DNA of 64,000 bases from Polaribacter sp. SA4-10 (GTDB taxonomy: Bacteria > Bacteroidota > Bacteroidia > Flavobacteriales > Flavobacteriaceae): contig NZ_CP019331.1 in assembly GCF_002163835.1 (NCBI RefSeq), positions 1,773,001 to 1,837,000 of the forward strand. Reading direction: 5' to 3'. Numbering within the stretch: position 1 is the stretch's first letter; every line of letters starts with the position of its first letter. The translations under genes and the position numbers were made by a program. Of the stretch, positions 63,901 to 64,000 are shown piece after piece. Below the pieces are notes generated by a model. The model made no database searches. It saw only the letters and a program-made list of their open reading frames with translations, and was not told the origin of the DNA.

Positions 63901-64000
63901 GCATAATTGGTACCAATTGGAACATAATCCCAATTCATACCATTAATCATAAAATCTTTACCATTTACAACAAGTTTCATTCCTTGTTCATTATCAATTA
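60906..64000 (-). CDS. TIM-barrel glycosidase joined to an outer-membrane-like beta-barrel (5' end outside window)
   Basis: The frame stays open to the window edge: before the in-frame ATG at 63980 it continues with IDNEQG, so the true start, probably with a signal peptide, lies beyond 64000. The visible 1,024 residues (numbered from that ATG) begin with a clan GH-A-like TIM barrel (about 1-370; acid/base E136 in LLGNENNYGLFW, nucleophile E241 in LFTEFGADSF), like GH2/GH5-type enzymes. Residues about 385-1024 are strand-rich and aromatic, ending WEIRTYIHINIGK, as in outer-membrane barrels. A beta-glucanase tethered in the outer membrane is the best guess; the substrate is inferred from the PUL. 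Confidence 0.72.
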   Translation of the reverse strand, partial: IDNEQGMKLVVNGKDFMINGMNWDYVPIGTNYAYSLWNQPEEVIKGALDEEMGLLKNMGVNTIRVYTGIQPKWITYIYETYGIYTMLNHSFGRYGLTLNGVWTPVTDYRDPETKKFLLSEATELANTFKNTKGLLLFLLGNENNYGLFWAGAETEDFPDEKEKQKAVGEKRGRPMFKLMNDAAIKMKSLDASHPVAICNGDVLFIDIIAEECPDIDIYGTNMYRGKSFGDAFKVVKDKLNKPILFTEFGADSFNALTNQEDQKMQAFFMVENWKEIYQNAAGLGKSNNAIGGFTFQFSDGWWKLGQTKNLDVHDNGASWSNGGYYLDTKNGSNNMNEEWFGICAKGPTNSNGLYTLYPRAAYYALKEAHEINPYLSGINLNKVTNHFENIQLMDAVLRARGDKAALNGGGDKIRLSNLRAEFTTFNTGGSLITTPSTANEQQSSYPNQLGFDHMQSYFIGIEGNPAPNMRANVNFNVLGNVAENPIDEIFYENRGRSYTVNTDQGNVQITDPNRVQVYNSEFEWNADNFDMRGFYRTGHYHWGDEGDFFGLYPEANYGPNLDTYNGEILGIEIDGKGALNGLKAAFGPQLWWGANPTALLKYSRNFGKWGVTGIYHRDLDTDIKIDPETGRRVLDANQLRSGIIPAFPTERFALAIERSFGNFKFNVGALWSGSPLNGSTFQDARGTSGNYIIYKDKINSEDNWGSKAKITYQKGLFNWYLQSAYMGLVANGGADLTKTFTGWKLKDNGSGNQVNILTGATYTISNLQIAPNFIYQKPLIGAMPNDVGGTGRLRNVIDDPFAVRNNRETLGMEWLFTYDPTPGTWMYEWDNDRTEDAVFAMNLGFVYRHLPTTQDAHIGFLADRSFFAFPTAAPAEDLWEISSRVVSKVSPSFGFIGNFFYGNGQANGNDERLIKRFGGDVRMILNKLKVTAQAKFNDWGPFDYHKDFNLTFPTQLMLDVSTTLGKPGWFILPNTKVGLRGTWRSLDQYSPRYSPSIVEEFATSPTISPVGFPNGSEWEIRTYIHINIGK

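Noticed and set aside
44701..64000. Claim that this PUL lacks SusC/SusD
   Set aside because: The locus runs past the window edge and the missing pair may lie beyond 64000, so absence cannot be stated.

Overview
The window is an AT-rich chromosome segment of a marine member of the Flavobacteriaceae (Bacteroidota), probably Polaribacter or a close relative. Pointers to this are the alternative complex III plus cytochrome oxidase operon, many lipoproteins with Bacteroidota-type lipoboxes, a type IX secretion (T9SS) C-terminal sorting domain, TAnnTTTG-type promoters with no obvious Shine-Dalgarno sites, and a laminarin-type polysaccharide utilisation locus (PUL). The genus is inferred from gene content; nothing here proves it.

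Layout. (1) 1-23.7 kb is mostly housekeeping: the end of a Na+/H+ antiporter, a trans-sulfuration PLP enzyme, comF with two envelope proteins, a SAM methyltransferase, glyS, pabB, an alpha/beta hydrolase, tilS-dsbD, ppc and a YifB-type ATPase. A minus-strand block of sulfur genes follows (HMA protein, rhodanese lipoprotein, persulfide-dioxygenase-like MBL-rhodanese, SulP permease), then ruvB. (2) 23.7-35.2 kb is the respiratory operon actABCDEF-coxBA on the minus strand. It encodes alternative complex III, which passes electrons from quinol to cytochrome c, and subunits II and I of the terminal oxidase. (3) 35.3-44.6 kb holds a SPOR protein, a DUF255 lipoprotein, a short decayed T9SS-domain remnant, a T9SS-exported modular protein containing a recent 1,047-bp internal duplication, and a large VCBS-repeat lipoprotein. 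(4) 44.7-64.0 kb is a minus-strand beta-1,3-glucan PUL that runs off the right edge. In transcription order it encodes a TIM-barrel glycosidase joined to an outer-membrane-like barrel, a glycan-binding lipoprotein, a GH16 laminarinase, a PKD/CBM glycan-binding lipoprotein, a GH149-type phosphorylase, GH3, a GH17 lipoprotein, GH30, a sugar transporter fused to GH17, and a cytosolic GH17. No SusC/SusD pair lies inside the window; it may lie beyond 64000.

How the PUL probably works. Lipoprotein GH16, GH17, GH30 and GH3 cut and debranch laminarin at the surface or in the periplasm, and the two modular lipoproteins hold the glycan. A GPH/MFS symporter imports oligosaccharides and carries its own cytoplasmic GH17 domain. 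A second soluble GH17 and the GH149 phosphorylase finish the job inside the cell, so part of the glucose would be recovered as glucose-1-phosphate. The most unusual items are the transporter-GH17 fusion, the glycosidase-barrel fusion, the His-rich insertion in ActF, the near-identical internal duplication, and a 16-bp perfect hairpin that buries the yifB start codon.
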